From Tissierellia bacterium (lineage in GTDB: Bacteria; Bacillota; Clostridia; Tissierellales; Tepidimicrobiaceae), in the NCBI GenBank assembly GCA_012518955.1, contig JAAYRD010000147.1, positions 1-33,260 on the forward strand: DNA of 33,260 nucleotides, read 5' to 3'. A model generated the notes under the pieces. The model was not told where the DNA came from. It saw nothing but the letters and a program-made list of their open reading frames with translations, and made no database searches. Position 1 is the stretch's first letter, and every line of letters begins with the position of its first letter. The translations under genes were made by a program, and so were the position numbers. Of this stretch, positions 32,635-33,260 are shown one piece after another.

Positions 32635-33260
32635 ATGGAAGTTATAGTTGCAAAAGATTATGATGATATGAGCAAAATAGCGGCTGATATTGTAAAAGAT
32701 GAGATTATCAAAAAACCCAATATAGTATTGGGACTAGCAACTGGAAGCACACCGGAAGGAATGTATAAGGAATTAATAAGGCAATATAATGAAGGGAGAT
32801 TGGATTTTTCCAATGTAACTACCTTTAATCTGGATGAGTATATTGGATTGGACGAGAATCATCCTAGTGGGTACCACTATTTTATGAAGGAAATATTTTT
32901 TAATCATATAAATATTAAACTAGAAAACACATATGTACCTGATGGGAAAGCAAAGGATTTAGACGAATATTGTAAACAATATGATAAATTAATAGAAGAA
33001 AAAGGTGGTATAGATCTTCAAATATTAGGTGTTGGGGAAAATGGACATATAGGCTTTAATGAACCAGATGAACAGTTGAACATGAATACCTCAGTAGTAG
33101 AATTAACTAAATCAACTATAGAAGTAAATTCTAGATTTTTTGATTCGATAGATGAAGTGCCTAAAACAGCTATTACCATGGGGATAAAAGGTATTATGAA
33201 AGCTAGAAAGATAATACTGATGGCCAATGGTAAGAGAAAGGCTAAGGTTATTAAAGAGAT
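32635..33260 (+). CDS. nagB: Glucosamine-6-phosphate deaminase (partial, cut by window end)
   Basis: The first 208 residues of NagB, which turns glucosamine-6-phosphate into fructose-6-phosphate and ammonia. [12 protein letters not shown] (33-44) binds the phosphate, NLDEYIGL carries the catalytic D67, and [14 protein letters not shown] holds N136, H138 and E143 of the ring-opening relay. About 30 residues are missing at the right edge. The start has AGGAGG 10 nt upstream, 14 nt after the phosphoesterase. No nagA is seen in the window. Nothing suggests truncation other than the window border. Confidence 0.95.
   Translation, partial: MEVIVAKDYDDMSKIAADIVKDEIIKKPNIVLGLATGSTPEGMYKELIRQYNEGRLDFSNVTTFNLDEYIGLDENHPSGYHYFMKEIFFNHINIKLENTYVPDGKAKDLDEYCKQYDKLIEEKGGIDLQILGVGENGHIGFNEPDEQLNMNTSVVELTKSTIEVNSRFFDSIDEVPKTAITMGIKGIMKARKIILMANGKRKAKVIKE

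Overview
The window is A+T-rich, gene-dense DNA of a low-GC Gram-positive anaerobe, most likely a spore-forming, amino-acid-using member of the Clostridia (perhaps the Tissierellales; the order is a guess). The evidence is strong AGGAGG-type ribosome binding sites, TTG/GTG starts, a Re-type citrate synthase in place of the usual Si enzyme, a T-box leader, a c-di-AMP riboswitch, YhaO/YhaN and a small protein resembling spore proteins. No rRNA, tRNA, CRISPR array or intact mobile element is visible.

Layout. 1-2.2 kb: a small basic protein, then a PfkB-family (ribo)kinase and deoxyribose-phosphate aldolase. 2.2-4.5 kb: a minus-strand EamA-type exporter, divergent from a class V aminotransferase; the shared intergenic region holds two operator-like repeats. 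4.5-7.9 kb (minus): a three-gene glycine betaine/proline-betaine ABC importer (OpuA type) behind a clear promoter, a c-di-AMP (ydaO/yuaA) riboswitch and an intrinsic terminator. 8.1-8.7 kb: a 53-residue SASP-like gene and a sigma-factor fragment containing only region 2. 8.8-11.6 kb (minus): a metal-dependent amidohydrolase and an unclassified polytopic membrane protein, forming an operon behind a T-box leader whose specifier reads as AUC (Ile).

11.7-19.8 kb (plus): Re-citrate synthase, aconitase, NAD-type isocitrate dehydrogenase and pyruvate carboxylase. Together they carry pyruvate through oxaloacetate, citrate and isocitrate to 2-oxoglutarate, the anaerobe's glutamate supply route. A leader of about 230 nt with nested helices precedes the first gene. 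19.9-25.8 kb (plus): a BrnQ branched-chain amino acid carrier, a divergent pair related to the two glycine decarboxylase (P-protein) subunits without GcvT or GcvH nearby, and a COG3199/AcoX-type ATP-NAD kinase-like gene whose promoter overlaps a 12-bp inverted repeat.

25.8-26.6 kb looks eroded: a small membrane protein with a suspicious in-frame TGA and an N-terminal fragment of an alpha/beta hydrolase. 26.6-33.26 kb: a Cu/Zn superoxide dismutase without a signal peptide (minus), a HELYH zinc-peptidase-like protein, the YhaO/YhaN (SbcD/SbcC-like) pair, a calcineurin-type phosphoesterase, and NagB cut by the window edge.

The most promising material for follow-up is the divergent GcvPA/GcvPB-like pair, the Ile T-box controlling an unclassified transporter plus amidohydrolase, and the unrecognised structured leader of the Re-citrate synthase operon.
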